Part shown: positions 18,513 through 29,135 of the stretch, one piece after another
Layout of the letters: the number at the start of each line of letters is the position of its first letter
Numbering within the stretch: the stretch's first letter is position 1
NCBI GenBank assembly: GCA_000320605.2
Contig: KB445795.1
Span: 118,864 to 182,863 of the forward strand
DNA length: 64,000 nt
Source of the DNA: Gelatoporia subvermispora B
Taxonomy: Eukaryota; Basidiomycota; Agaricomycetes; Polyporales; Gelatoporiaceae
Direction: 5' to 3'
Notes under the pieces: model-generated
What the model was told of the DNA's origin: nothing
The model's input: the letters and a program-made list of their open reading frames with translations, nothing else
Database searches by the model: none
Program-made: the position numbers and the translations under genes

Positions 18513-21500
18513 GCGTGTGATTTCCGCGCAGTGTACCTCTTGTGCAAAATATTCTTGGTGGGCGAATCTTATCTCCTGCCGACAAGCTGCGGTCACACCT
18601 GATGTCGAAGAGACACATTTGTGTTTTATAGGGATGAGGAAGACTGTTTAAAGGCTGTGACATGTTTAGCGTACGCGGCAAAGGGATGTTCGATCATTGC
18701 AGGAAGACCATCTGTCCTCGGAACGCTCCGTCCAGGATCAATCGAAACACGCAATACCAGAGACAAGGTGCACTTCGTGCGCCACGCCCTCGTTCCAAGC
18801 ACCCCAGATGCATTGGTACGTATGTTAAACCTGCGTCGGCTTTGTGTTTCCTTCTAGCAATTCTCCGCGGAAGCAGCACTGCGGCAAGGCTGGGACGACA
18901 CATACGGTCGCCAGCTATACGCGCTTTTCTGAGCTTATTTGAAGTACCATCTTCTTGAGTCACGCTGTACTTGACATGTCCGATGCGGAAGGCGCTGCGA
19001 AACAATCAGAATAGCGAGACTGTCGCCGAAACCCAGTGGCTATTCTAGTAGACTACAGACAACTCTAACGTTGAGTATCGGCACCCACAATCTAGCATAT
19101 TTAACTACTCACCTCGCTGTACTGAAGCCTGACTCTAATAGTGCAATGAGTCAACGAATATCATCTATATGCGTCGTCAAATTGACGCCAGATCGATATG
19201 ATGCCACCAACACACAGCAGACACGAGGCGGTACGCGCTCGACTAGCGCAGTTCCTAAGACACTGCGCATGGCGGTAGCGCGGCCACAGCCCGCCTCGAA
19301 ATCGAAATTGACCCGAGTATGTCATCGATTTGGACGAAGTAGAGACGCGCTGATACTCGACAAGCTGGCATAGGTACCAAAATCCTCGCGTCCGACCTAG
19401 ATTCAGGGCTGGGTATGTATAACATTTGCCAGCGCGAGACGCTAGAGGACAGAAACAGTGAGATTGCGGAGCCAAATACCGTCCAGAGCGGTTGGCAGGT
19501 CGATAAGGGAACCTCCCAAACAGCGCTATCATGTCGATGGACCGATGCTACTGCGTCAGGATGGGCCCATTCCGACCTGGGGGAAGGACATGACTAGGCG
19601 GTGCACCCCAAGGCCTCCAGCGGGGCTGGCCGATGTCCGCTTAGTATAGTCCCTCTCCTGGTTTCGAATTAGTCTAGTAAGGTGATGATAGCGATATGAC
19701 ACCTGCTCACGGTCCGTACGCGCAGGAGCAGGAGACACTAGTTGAGTGACAAGACCTGTGGTAGTCAGGTATGAATTGCTTACGGTAATGCGAATGAGAG
19801 CAGGCAGGCTCCACAGATACACTCAGGGATATAGCGTAGAGTGTGTCGAGGATCGTACGCTCCGAGCAGAAGTCGCGAGCGAAAGGCATGAGCTCAAATC
19901 ACAAGTGCTTTTTGGTTTCCAAAGCAGTGGTGATACTAATGCTGGTGCGAACTTTCAGGCAATCCATGCTGCACTCGTCGACGTACTGTCCGCACGTTCG
20001 CAGCTCCGGCCCTCTTTCATACTTCTCGCCTCCTTGTGTCTCCATACTCTGCCTCAGAGTGGATATGGGAATTCTCGGTAACTCCGCTCCCCGTGCTGCT
20101 ACCGCGCACGCCTACGCCTCGACTCGGTCCTCACGGCGCCGTTCAGATATCTCCCTGATTATATTTCGCACATATTACGTGCATCGTCCTCCTTGCGCAC
20201 CTCCCTACGATCATCGTCCGCCGCCATGACCGCGCTATACACCCGCGCACGTCATAACCCCCACAAGCACCGCGAACATCGCCGGGCGCACGGAAGGTAC
20301 GACCTCGCAATGCCCAGTGCATACCCGTCGCGTAGCGTGGGCTCCTACGTGAAGAGCCGACTCAGTGCGCGGTATACCGTGCCGAACGGAGGACCTAGAC
20401 GAGCAGGAAGGGCACACTGAGGTGCAGCGGGCTGAGGGCGTGTGAATCTAAGTTCTCCGGGAGCACGTCTATTGCTTGAGCGGCGGGTAAGCGCGTTCGG
20501 CGAGGAGAATGGTCTGAGAGGGCGCTACACCAGACGGGTGCGTGGAGTGGAGCGGGACAGGGTGTTAGTACGTACTCGTACTGGTTGTGGGGTTATTGAG
20601 TAGTGCGCAGATGGGTAGTGCCGTCTTGAGAATTAGCACGCTGCAGCGAGAATGCTACGAGAGCCTGTCTGTTCCTTCCTCAAAGGAAAAGCAGTGGAAG
20701 AGGGCCAACTAGCGCCCTTGTTGCAGAGCGCACGAGACACGAGGCAGTTTCAAGAGAGACCTTGATAGCGTCGGAGCAGGACACATTATTGAAGAATATT
20801 TCGACGTCGGTCAGGAGCAGATCCAGCACATGAGGGTATCCTCCAGCCAGGAGTTGCGACCGCAGTTTGCAATTTGCATGGCTTTTCGAACTCGGGAAGC
20901 GTTGGCTTGCGCCAACAGCAACCTTGCTTGTCAGTTAGTCCCGCGTGAACATTGTCTCGAAATGGAGGGTGATGACAGAGTCTCCCGCACTCCTCCTCAT
21001 CAGGCGCTCACTACTGTGGCTAAACATCGACTCAATGTAATTGAAACTGCTCTCCCATTTCGTTCGTAGGTAATGTAAAAATTTCGGTATAGAAGCTCTT
21101 CTATACGTACAACATATCTATAATGTTTTTGGAGCTTAGTAAATTATCACTCGCGGTCAGTGCTGTGTTCCTGTATCGGTGCATGCAACAGACATTCTAT
21201 ACATTAGAACTCCGCTTCATTAAAACAATCGGATCTCCACTGCGCAACAATAGGGCCGATTGTACTTCGAACTCCGCTTAAACGTGAAATACTAGCATCT
21301 GAATGGATTTCAGACTCAGATTATTGAGCAGACAGTCTACAGGCGGCGCCATCCAATGTAACGAGCACGAACTGGCGACTATGATTACTACGAGAGAATG
21401 CTGATGACGAGGATAGGTATGCAGGAGGCAATATAAACTAACAAATTAAGAACTAGGCGGAGTCATTGTAAAATAAGCGTAAGGTAAGAACCCACGTTGT

Positions 21501-21586
21501 AGTCCGTACTGTAAATGGCTGTAGCTGATGACGAGAACGGGGCATTAGGCAGCGGCGCTGCTTGGAACATGCTGCGAAGCTGTCGT
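18513..21586. other. Gene-poor stretch between the Ty3 element and the Helitron
   Basis: Only short frames occur, with no domain, no consistent exons and poor continuity. It holds one copy of a dispersed repeat (next entry). The part from about 21070 to 21580 is visibly richer in A and T. The left end of the Helitron may lie here, but I could not fix it. Confidence 0.5.
19278..19612 (+). repeat. Dispersed repeat, copy 1
   Basis: Shares collinear blocks with 37252-37591: GCGCGGCCACAG (19278 and 37252), GGTCGATAAGGGAA (19498 and 37488) and TAGGCGGTGCACCCCAAG (about 19595 and 37574). The spacing is similar (220 and 236 bp, then 88 and 77 bp) and the orientation the same. The copies are well diverged between blocks. 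No coding capacity is clear, so this is probably an old transposon remnant. Confidence 0.6.
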
Positions 21587-22733
21587 TTAGACGCAAATAG
21601 AGTTGAAACACACAATCAGTACTACCAAGATGGCCAACATCAAGAGCAACATGCCTAGACGACGACGCTTCGGTGACATAGGGTTAACCATGGAAATCTT
21701 GCGGTTGCGGGGTGTGTTCGGCGTAGGCGGAGGCGGAGCTTTCACGATTTTGATCGACACGACGTCCGCAGAGAATGCATCAAAGGCGTAGCCCTCGGAC
21801 TTCCCGCGCTTGCTGATGGACCAGTGCTGGATAGTGAAATGCACCTCAACAACGGCACCTTGGAGGACAGTACGGTAGCGTGACGGCTCGACAAGCATGT
21901 CCTCCTTGTCGTAGATGGGGATCGGGACGACGCGGTGAGTATCCTTGAGCTCCTCGATTGCCGCCTTCGCCTCATCAGTCCAACAAGGCCAATTAGCAAT
22001 GTCGAATGCTGGCCCGAGGTCTGAAGCAGATGACTGTAAGTAATGTAATATAACCTACATAGCATTGTGCTTACCGTCATTACCCTCCTCCGGAAACTGC
22101 CCAGGCGCGTTATTGCCGTCGTCATTGTCATCATTGTCGCTACGACGCTGGTCCTCGTCTCGGTCCTGTGAAGTACTGCGTGAGTGATAAGCACATTACG
22201 GAATAGGATCTATCACTTACAAAGAGTTTGTGCTTGATCTTGATAAGTGTTACATTACGGTCTTCTTCCACAAGAAGACCGCGTGACTCCGTGAAGCCCT
22301 TTGTGACGATCCGGTTTTGGAACCACCGGAGGTTGGCGATAACCTCCGGCCAGTCCGGCTCAAGGATCGCCAGGTCGGGAGAGCCCGGAGGGGCCGTCAG
22401 TGTGCACGACGGCTTCGCGTCAGAAAAGAAGGGCGTGTATTGAGACGGTCGCCAGTTCGCATCAGAAGTCATGAAGAAATTGTCGTCACTAACGCGAGCA
22501 AATAAAACGAGGGGGGCGGGGTCACCAGGAGCGGGGGCATCCTCGCCAGCGGTCGCATGACAGTCCTTCATGACCAGCTGGTGGGCGTTGCCCTTGGCGC
22601 CAGGTGTCCGCTTCCATTCGACGCATTGACGAACAGATTTATTGCCAAGATATAGACCCGCATGGGCGAGCTCGCTACGACGTTGTACGAGACGGCCATT
22701 CGGTGCAATAGGGAGAGTGGTCTGCTGCGCCAT
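21587..22733 (-). CDS. Divergent Helitron-linked gene, possible auxiliary protein
   Basis: Three exons: 22733-22221, 22165 to about 22075, then about 22031-21587. Introns have GTAAGT and GTAAGC donors and CAG acceptors. The start is ATG at 22731-22733 (MAQQTTLPIAPNGRL). Exon 1 has a compact domain with HQLVMKDCHA and WPEVIANLRWFQNRIV. An Asp/Asn-rich acidic linker follows. The third exon has RYRTVLQGAVVEVHFTIQHW and FDAFSADVVSIKIVKAPPPP, a beta-rich pattern that could be an OB fold, then PKRRR and a hydrophobic end. Similar genes occur across Agaricomycetes as far as I recall, without a known function. The protein starts about 240 bp from Rep, on the opposite strand, with a TATA box between. 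A single-stranded-DNA-binding helper is a guess from fold and position. Confidence 0.68.
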
Positions 22734-22824
22734 GAGCGAGAAGTAATGAGAGCGAGAATTCAAGAGGTGAATAACGAATGAAGAGAGGAGATCGTGTGAC
22801 GGTAAACAAGCAGAAAGAGGGGGG

Positions 22825-22833
22825 TTTATATAT
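22825..22833. promoter_or_regulatory. TATA box in the shared Helitron promoter
   Basis: TTTATATAT lies 137 bp before the preferred Rep start (22970) and about 92 bp before the start of the divergent gene (22733). The motif is nearly self-complementary and could serve either direction. It is also why I prefer the ATG at 22970 to the in-frame ATG at 22778, which lies upstream of the TATA box. Confidence 0.5.
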
Positions 22834-22969
22834 GTTGGGGGACTGGTCCGTGCACAGCGCACCGGAGTTACACGGTACCGGTTCGCGGAGGAGACAGGAG
22901 ACGTTACGTGGCTACACAAAGAAGGAAACTCACAGTAGATACGCCCGCAATTGTACGACATCTCTGGTA

Positions 22970-25900
22970 ATGCAGATGCTTGATGCCGACCTCGCTGCGC
23001 TTCCAATGCATGAAATATTTGCTCGCGCTCGAGGTATTCTGAAGATACCTAACAAGATCCGTCAAAAGAAAGCCCTGCTTCTCGAGCATATACGAAGCCA
23101 CGCACCTCCTGACTTGCTAAGCGGACTTCGAACCTTGGGACGGCAAAAACGGCATGCAGCAAGTGCAACTGCTGGGGAACCACAGAGTCAGAGAAAGCGA
23201 AAGAGGAAGGAAGTGGAGGAGCCGACATCTCGCAGGGTGTCACGCAGAGTGGAGGAGGAATGGGACGCCGTTGAGTATGATGGGATACCACTGTCAGAGG
23301 AGTTCATGAAAGTCCCATCAACCGCAGAAGTTCATGCATGTTACCGTGCATTCTACAATGCGACGTCAAATGCTGCACTGAAGAAGGCCATCTGTGGTGT
23401 CTGCGGAAGGGAGGTCAGCATTCAGGATGGTCGCGTCACCTCTATCTCTCTGTCGGCTCTTCCAAATGCACAACGACTAGTTCCTCGCATTCCGCACCCA
23501 GCACACGATCTTTACGATGGAAAGCTCTTGCAGCCTGAGGGCGTCAGCAATAAGAACGGCACCAGTACTGTCAATGTCTGTGGTGAATGCATGGACACTC
23601 TACGGAAAGGAGGAGATGGCCCGCCGAAGTTCTCTCTGGCAAATGGGCTATGGCTTGGGAAGGTTCCGTGGCAATTGCAAGTCCTCACTGTTCCTGAGCA
23701 GATGCTCATCGCACTGCTATACCCTCGCGTTTTCGTGTTTAAACTATTTCCGAAGAACGCAGGTGGTGGCCACAACGCTGATACTCTACAACGGGCTATG
23801 CGAGGCAATGTCAGCACGTATGAACTCAATATTGAGGGGATCGCCTCGATGATTGATGGGAAATTGATGCCCCGAGCCCCTGCTATTCTCGCGTCAGTCA
23901 TATCTGTAACCTTTATCGGCTTGGGTCAACTTCCGAGACAATGGCTTCATACCACATTCCGAGTTCGACGACATGCTGTTCATGATGCTTTGTGCTGGTT
24001 GAAGGAGAACAATCCCAAATACTACGGCGACATCGAAATCAGCACTCAGCGGATACAAGGTCTTCCCGAGGACAGCGTTCCGGACGAAATCCTGCAAACT
24101 GTTCGTCAATCTATGGACACAGGGATTGTCCTGCGGGAAAGCGATGGCTACGTACCATTAGATACGGAATGTGATGAGAAAGGTAACTTCATGCTGTTAT
24201 ATGGTGGCCGGGTCACTTACAGATTACGCACAGGGTCTGACAGCTATAAGGCGCATGAGCAATATGAGCATGTGGACGATGACAGAGAAGACGTCTTACC
24301 TCATGGAAACGAGACGGACGAGGCAGGTGAGGACCATGTGGCACTGTCTAACAAGGGATTCCGATTGCTGACACGCCTTTCCTCGGCATATCCAGCCTCC
24401 GAAGATCAGCCAAATGTTATCCCATTACAGGTTTCTGGAGCAATTGATACCGATCTTACCAATCTCACTGCGAATGAATTGGTTCTCTGGGGCCTCTCAA
24501 ATCTATGGAATGAGGGGCGAGAGGGAGGATATGCAATCTGTCATTCACGGCAGCCCGTGAGGGACTTTGGACGCCCAGAAGCTCTCGGTGATTCTCTTCC
24601 TGAGTCACCTGAGGAAAACTTCTTTGAGAAGGCGTTCCCATGCCTGTTCCCATATGGATGTGGCGGAATTGAGGCCTCCAGGCCTGTACTTGTCGACTTT
24701 CGAGAACACACCCAATGGTGCCTTGGCGTTTGGGATGGTCGTTTCCGGCGGCATCCGACGTTTTCATTTGTCACATTCAACATCCTTCAACGCCGTCAGG
24801 CTCTTGCTTCCGCGCGGATTCAGATGCGGCGTAGGGACTTCGATGCTGATGCTCGCATACTGTCGAGCATTACGATTGAGAAGTTGAAGAAAGCTCAAGA
24901 GGAGGAAGCTGCAAACCTACCAATCTCGGACCCTGCCGTGCGCCTACTTCGCAGGCATATTCACGCCACCGCAGGTCGTATCTTTGGCTCAAATCAAGCC
25001 CGATGGCAGATGCGGAGCCAGGTGTGGGCAACCTCTGTCGCATTGAACCCACCATCGTTGTGGATCACCATCAACCCGTCGGATTTGCACGATCCAATCG
25101 CACAAATCTTTGCCGGGGAAGAGATCGACCTGGATGCTTTTGTAAAGACGGCGGGACCCGACAAAGAGACGGGCGCGAAGAACATAGCATCAGATCCCTA
25201 CGCCGCAGCGCAGTTCTTCCATTTTATGATCAGGACAATTTTACGCACCTTGTTTGGTGTCGAGGCTACACGCTTTCAAGTGAAGAGTAAGCGTGGGGTT
25301 CTAGGGCGTGTCTCAGCATACTTCGGCTCAGTTGAGTCTCAAAACAGAGGTAGCCTTCACCTGCATCTGCTCCTCTGGCTCCTCGGAGCACCGACAATGG
25401 ATGAGATGCACCAATTGCTTCGTACTGAGGCATTCCGGGATCGGATCGTTGCATTTATCCATGCCAATCTGAGGGTGCATGTTCCGGGCCTGGAAACAAA
25501 GAACGATATCAAGAATACACCAAATGAAACTGACATTGCTTACAATCGCCCTCCCCACCCTGATGCTCCGGACTACGTGGCAAAACTGGCAGACTTCGAG
25601 CGCCGGCTGGTTCGGTCACAGCAACTTCATACATGTGATTTGCGGCGCTGTTTGATCCCTGATCGACGTGGATTTTACCGTTGCAAGCGAAGGGCGCCAT
25701 TCTCTGTATCTGAGACCGATTTTATCAATGAGAATGGGGAATGGGGACAAAAGCGCACTTACAGCTACTTAAACGGGTGGATGCCGGCTATCCTAGTCAA
25801 CGCTCGATGCAACAATGACGCGAAACTCCTCACCAATGGCGCTGATACGAAAAATTGTACATATTATATCTGCAAGTACACTCTCAAGCCTCAGGTGCAG

Positions 25901-27224
25901 CACTTTAATCTGTCAGCGCTCATGGCAAAAGGATACGCGTACCACTTGGAGCGCTCGAGTTACACCGATACCCTTCGAGATCACCAACAGCTCCTTTTGT
26001 TTCGTCTAGTACATACATTGAATCGTGAGCAGGAGATTGCAGCACCTATGGTGATTTCATACCTTATGGGTTGGGGAGATTCATACCGATCCCATCATTA
26101 CTCGATCGTCTACTGGTCGAGTTTTGTCAAGGCTCTATACAGAGCATTCCCGGACTTGAGACAGTCCAGATGTGCACCTCAATCGTAAGTCCATCATTGT
26201 ATAAGCTATTGGCCAAGGCACTTACCATGATTGTCAGCTCCGAGACAGGCCAGGTCCTTCGGGAAGATGCTCACAAAGAGTCGACGTCTGAGTCGCCATT
26301 ATCCATGGAGGCAGATCACACAGCTGCCATGGAATCCACTCAGCATGATGGGGACTGTGATAATGATGTACGTGTAACACTTACCTGTCACCGGAGACAG
26401 ATAGATTGATGGACCATGTGCAGGATGGCGCCAATGAGACTGTCAGTTTTGACACGGATTCGACCGGTAGACTGTATCCTAAGTCTCAACTCACGGATTA
26501 CACGCTTTGCGGCGACCGGCTAGAAGACCTCAATGTCTTCTGGTATTTTGTTGATACCTACGAAGAGGACCTCCGGAAGAATCAGATCGAGGGACCTTCA
26601 GATAGCTCCGAACTCACCGATCAGCATCGCAGACCTGGTCGCCATCGAAACGAACGCATTGCATATCATCCAGACCACCCCTGCTCAAAGACAAAACAGC
26701 GTGTGATGCGTAGTCCAGGTCACAACAACTTACCCAACTTCATTGGATCATATTTCCCCCGGAATGACGACCCTGGCATCGCCGATTTCTACTGCGCGTC
26801 TATGCTGGTATTATTGAAACCATGGCGTGACCTTTCCCGTGACCTGAAGGCTAAGAATGAGTCATGGATGGACGCATTGGGCAGATTCATTGAATGCGCA
26901 CCGAAGAAAACCCGAGACATCATGTCCGGTATTCAATATTTTCACGAATGCCGGAGTGCTGCATCCAAGCGCGATGACACGCAGCTCTCAGCAGAGGAGC
27001 TCAATTTGCGCACTTCTGTCGAGCGTTCTCAAGCCACTGCCGAGGAAGACCTGTTGCCCTTTGATGAAGATACAGTGACTGATGAGGACACTTACACCGA
27101 GGAAGGTCTGCAGCGGCTGATTGCTTCACAAGGGTCCATTAGAGAGGAATTCCATGGTTGCATGGCTGTCGAGAGTGCGAAACGAGCCAAGATATTCTCA
27201 GTCAACGAGGAGTCAAGGGGCTGA
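22970..27224 (+). CDS. Helitron Rep (HUH endonuclease) part, ends at a TGA before the helicase
   Basis: Nicks and joins DNA in rolling-circle transposition. Exons: 22970-26184, 26238-26367 and 26424 onward, which add up in frame. Residues about 140-370 form a DUF6570-like region with paired Cys (CGVCGREV ... VCGECMDTL) and a VPWQLQVLTVPEQMLIALLYPRVF block. Residues about 520-1000 are the Helitron helicase-like N domain: PCLFPYGCGGIE, the HUH motif HLHLLLWL (about residue 800) and the tyrosine motif YYICKYTLKPQ (about residue 970). Exon 3 adds RVMRSPGHNNLPNFIG and FYCASMLVLLKPWRD, normally the bridge to the helicase. The frame ends at TGA 27222-27224, yet the same frame runs on into the helicase. 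Confidence 0.87.
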
Positions 27225-29135
27225 AGTCTAGGGAAAGATGGCGCAAAGAGCGTTGGACCAGCCACTGGTGATGACATAGCCCGACTCCAGAATTGGAAGA
27301 AGCAGATGGAGCTCGATGTAAACAAGATCAACGCGAGCCTAGGGCAAGATCAACCGATAGCAGGTGCCGAACAAAGCTCAGAGTCCACTGGTGCCAGCAG
27401 TAGTAGTCCTGACAGGGGTGACGTCGGGGGACAAGCTGAAGTCTGGAGTCTTATGGGCGAAAGCGACAGGGAGGACATCGAGGCTGCATTACCCGGAGTT
27501 GATCCGTCACAGCTATTACCCGACCAATTCTGTGCGTATGATATCATTGTCCAACACTTGCAGCGTACTCTGGCTGGTGAGGATCCGGAACCTTTGCGGA
27601 TGATAATCCACGGTGAAGGCGGGACAGGGAAGTCGCGGGTGATACAGATGGTCACTGAGCACTTTGCCAGCAAGGGTGCTAAGTATCTCCTTCTCAAGAC
27701 GGCGTATACTGGTGTTGCAGCGTCGCTCATTGATGGCAAAACAACTCATACTATCAGCAAGATTCCGTTGGCTGCAACCGGACCTAAGGCAACTAGCATG
27801 AGCGACGAGACAAAGGCAAAGCTCCAGCGCTTTTGGGAGCACTTCAAGTATCTCGTCATCGACGAGATTTCTATGATCTCCAAGTCCTTTCTCGCTGCAC
27901 TGTCTCGCAATATCAGTATTGCTAAAGGATCTCCGAAGGATAACAATTCACGCGAGCTACCATTCGGAGGCATTAATATCATACTATGTGGCGACTTTCA
28001 TCAATTTCCCCCCGTTGCAGCATTTCCCTGCGAAGCATTATATGAGCCATTAAAATCTGCCACCGACTCTTCTGATCAGCAATCCGGAAGATCTATATAC
28101 GAGCAATTCACAAAGGTGGTCATCCTCAAAGACCAGGTTCGGGTTACAGACCCGGTATGGCGCGACTTTTTGACGCATCTACGTTATGGGAATGTCCAAG
28201 AACATCACATTGACATGCTCTGTAAACTAGTCGTCACAAATGCTGACTGTGAACCAACTGACTTTGGCTCGCCACCGTGGAGTGATGCTGCTCTTGTCAC
28301 TCCAAGACACGCCGTCCGGAAGCAATGGAACGCCGCTGCAGTTCGAAAGCACTGTCGGGAGCATGGCGTGAAGCTCTTCATATGCCCCGCAGAGGATACC
28401 ATCAAAGGCCGCCCATTGACGATATCCGAACGATACGGTGTTGCGCGACGAATGATATCCGCATCAAAGGACAGAAAGTCGAGATCACGACTTAAGCCAT
28501 TACCTGTGGAAATCGAGGTTGCAATTGGTATGAAGGTAATGGTAACAGCAAATGTGAAGACCGACCTTGACATCACCAACGGTGCCCGAGGCGAGATCGT
28601 TGATATTGTGTTAGACCCTCGCGAACCTTCTCTTCCAGATGGGGAAACAACGGTCCATCTGAAATATCCCCCGGTGTACATTCTAGTCAAGTTAGCATGC
28701 ACACGAGCAACACGCCTGGACGGCCTGGAAGAATCTGTGATACCTGTGGAAGCCACGACACAAAAATTCCAAATATCTGTCAAGTCCGGGCCCAAGAACC
28801 AAAGGAAGGCAGTCTCCAGAACTGTGCAGCGAAGACAATTCCCAATGACCGCAGCGTACGCGTTCACTGATTATAGAGCGCAGGGACAGACAATCCCATA
28901 CGTCTTGGTGGATATCGCGACACCACCACCGCCTTCAAATCTTACTCTCTTCAGCCTGTATGTGGCTCTTTCTCGGAGTTCCGGACGGTCGACAATCCGG
29001 CTGCTACGAGATTTCGATGTCAAGCTCTTCATGAAGTCCCACAGTCCGTCACTTCTTCAGGAGGATGATAGGCTTGAAGATTTGAACGAAGCCACGAAAG
29101 CAGAATGGCTGAGCGGTCGTCGGCAAGGTACGTGA
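27225..29135 (+). CDS. Helitron PIF1-like helicase part
   Basis: ATP-dependent 5'-3' DNA helicase of superfamily 1B. It is in the same frame as the Rep part and separated from it only by the TGA. The first ATG is at 27306, but coding-like sequence starts right after the stop. Walker A is GEGGTGKS (about 27615), Walker B is VIDEISMI (about 27856), and GGINIILCGDFHQFPPVAAF (about 27965-28025) is the Q/motif III region. Near the C-terminus are FTDYRAQGQT and LYVALSRSSGRSTIRLL (about 28945-29010), motifs V-VI of PIF1. Length is about 636 codons from the stop, normal for the helicase half. As a separate gene it would need its own start. More likely this is one RepHel gene with a nonsense mutation. 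Confidence 0.86.
   Translation, partial: SLGKDGAKSVGPATGDDIARLQNWKKQMELDVNKINASLGQDQPIAGAEQSSESTGASSSSPDRGDVGGQAEVWSLMGESDREDIEAALPGVDPSQLLPDQFCAYDIIVQHLQRTLAGEDPEPLRMIIHGEGGTGKSRVIQMVTEHFASKGAKYLLLKTAYTGVAASLIDGKTTHTISKIPLAATGPKATSMSDETKAKLQRFWEHFKYLVIDEISMISKSFLAALSRNISIAKGSPKDNNSRELPFGGINIILCGDFHQFPPVAAFPCEALYEPLKSATDSSDQQSGRSIYEQFTKVVILKDQVRVTDPVWRDFLTHLRYGNVQEHHIDMLCKLVVTNADCEPTDFGSPPWSDAALVTPRHAVRKQWNAAAVRKHCREHGVKLFICPAEDTIKGRPLTISERYGVARRMISASKDRKSRSRLKPLPVEIEVAIGMKVMVTANVKTDLDITNGARGEIVDIVLDPREPSLPDGETTVHLKYPPVYILVKLACTRATRLDGLEESVIPVEATTQKFQISVKSGPKNQRKAVSRTVQRRQFPMTAAYAFTDYRAQGQTIPYVLVDIATPPPPSNLTLFSLYVALSRSSGRSTIRLLRDFDVKLFMKSHSPSLLQEDDRLEDLNEATKAEWLSGRRQGT

Larger units (their letters stand above)
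21587..29135 (+). mobile_element. Helitron (minimal extent: its two divergent genes)
   Basis: Rolling-circle transposon. It encodes a Rep/HUH nuclease joined to a PIF1-type helicase on the + strand (22970-29135), and a divergent spliced gene of unknown function on the - strand. The limits given are those of the genes. The true ends (5' TC, 3' hairpin followed by CTRR) could not be fixed; a small CCTTG/CAAGG hairpin at about 29309-29323 lacks a well-placed CTRR. The N-terminal DUF6570-like region is typical of basidiomycete Helitrons. Confidence 0.82.

Noticed and set aside
22778..22969. Upstream in-frame ATG as the start of the Helitron Rep protein
   Set aside because: It lies upstream of the only TATA box, and the extra residues look non-coding; the ATG at 22970 is preferred.
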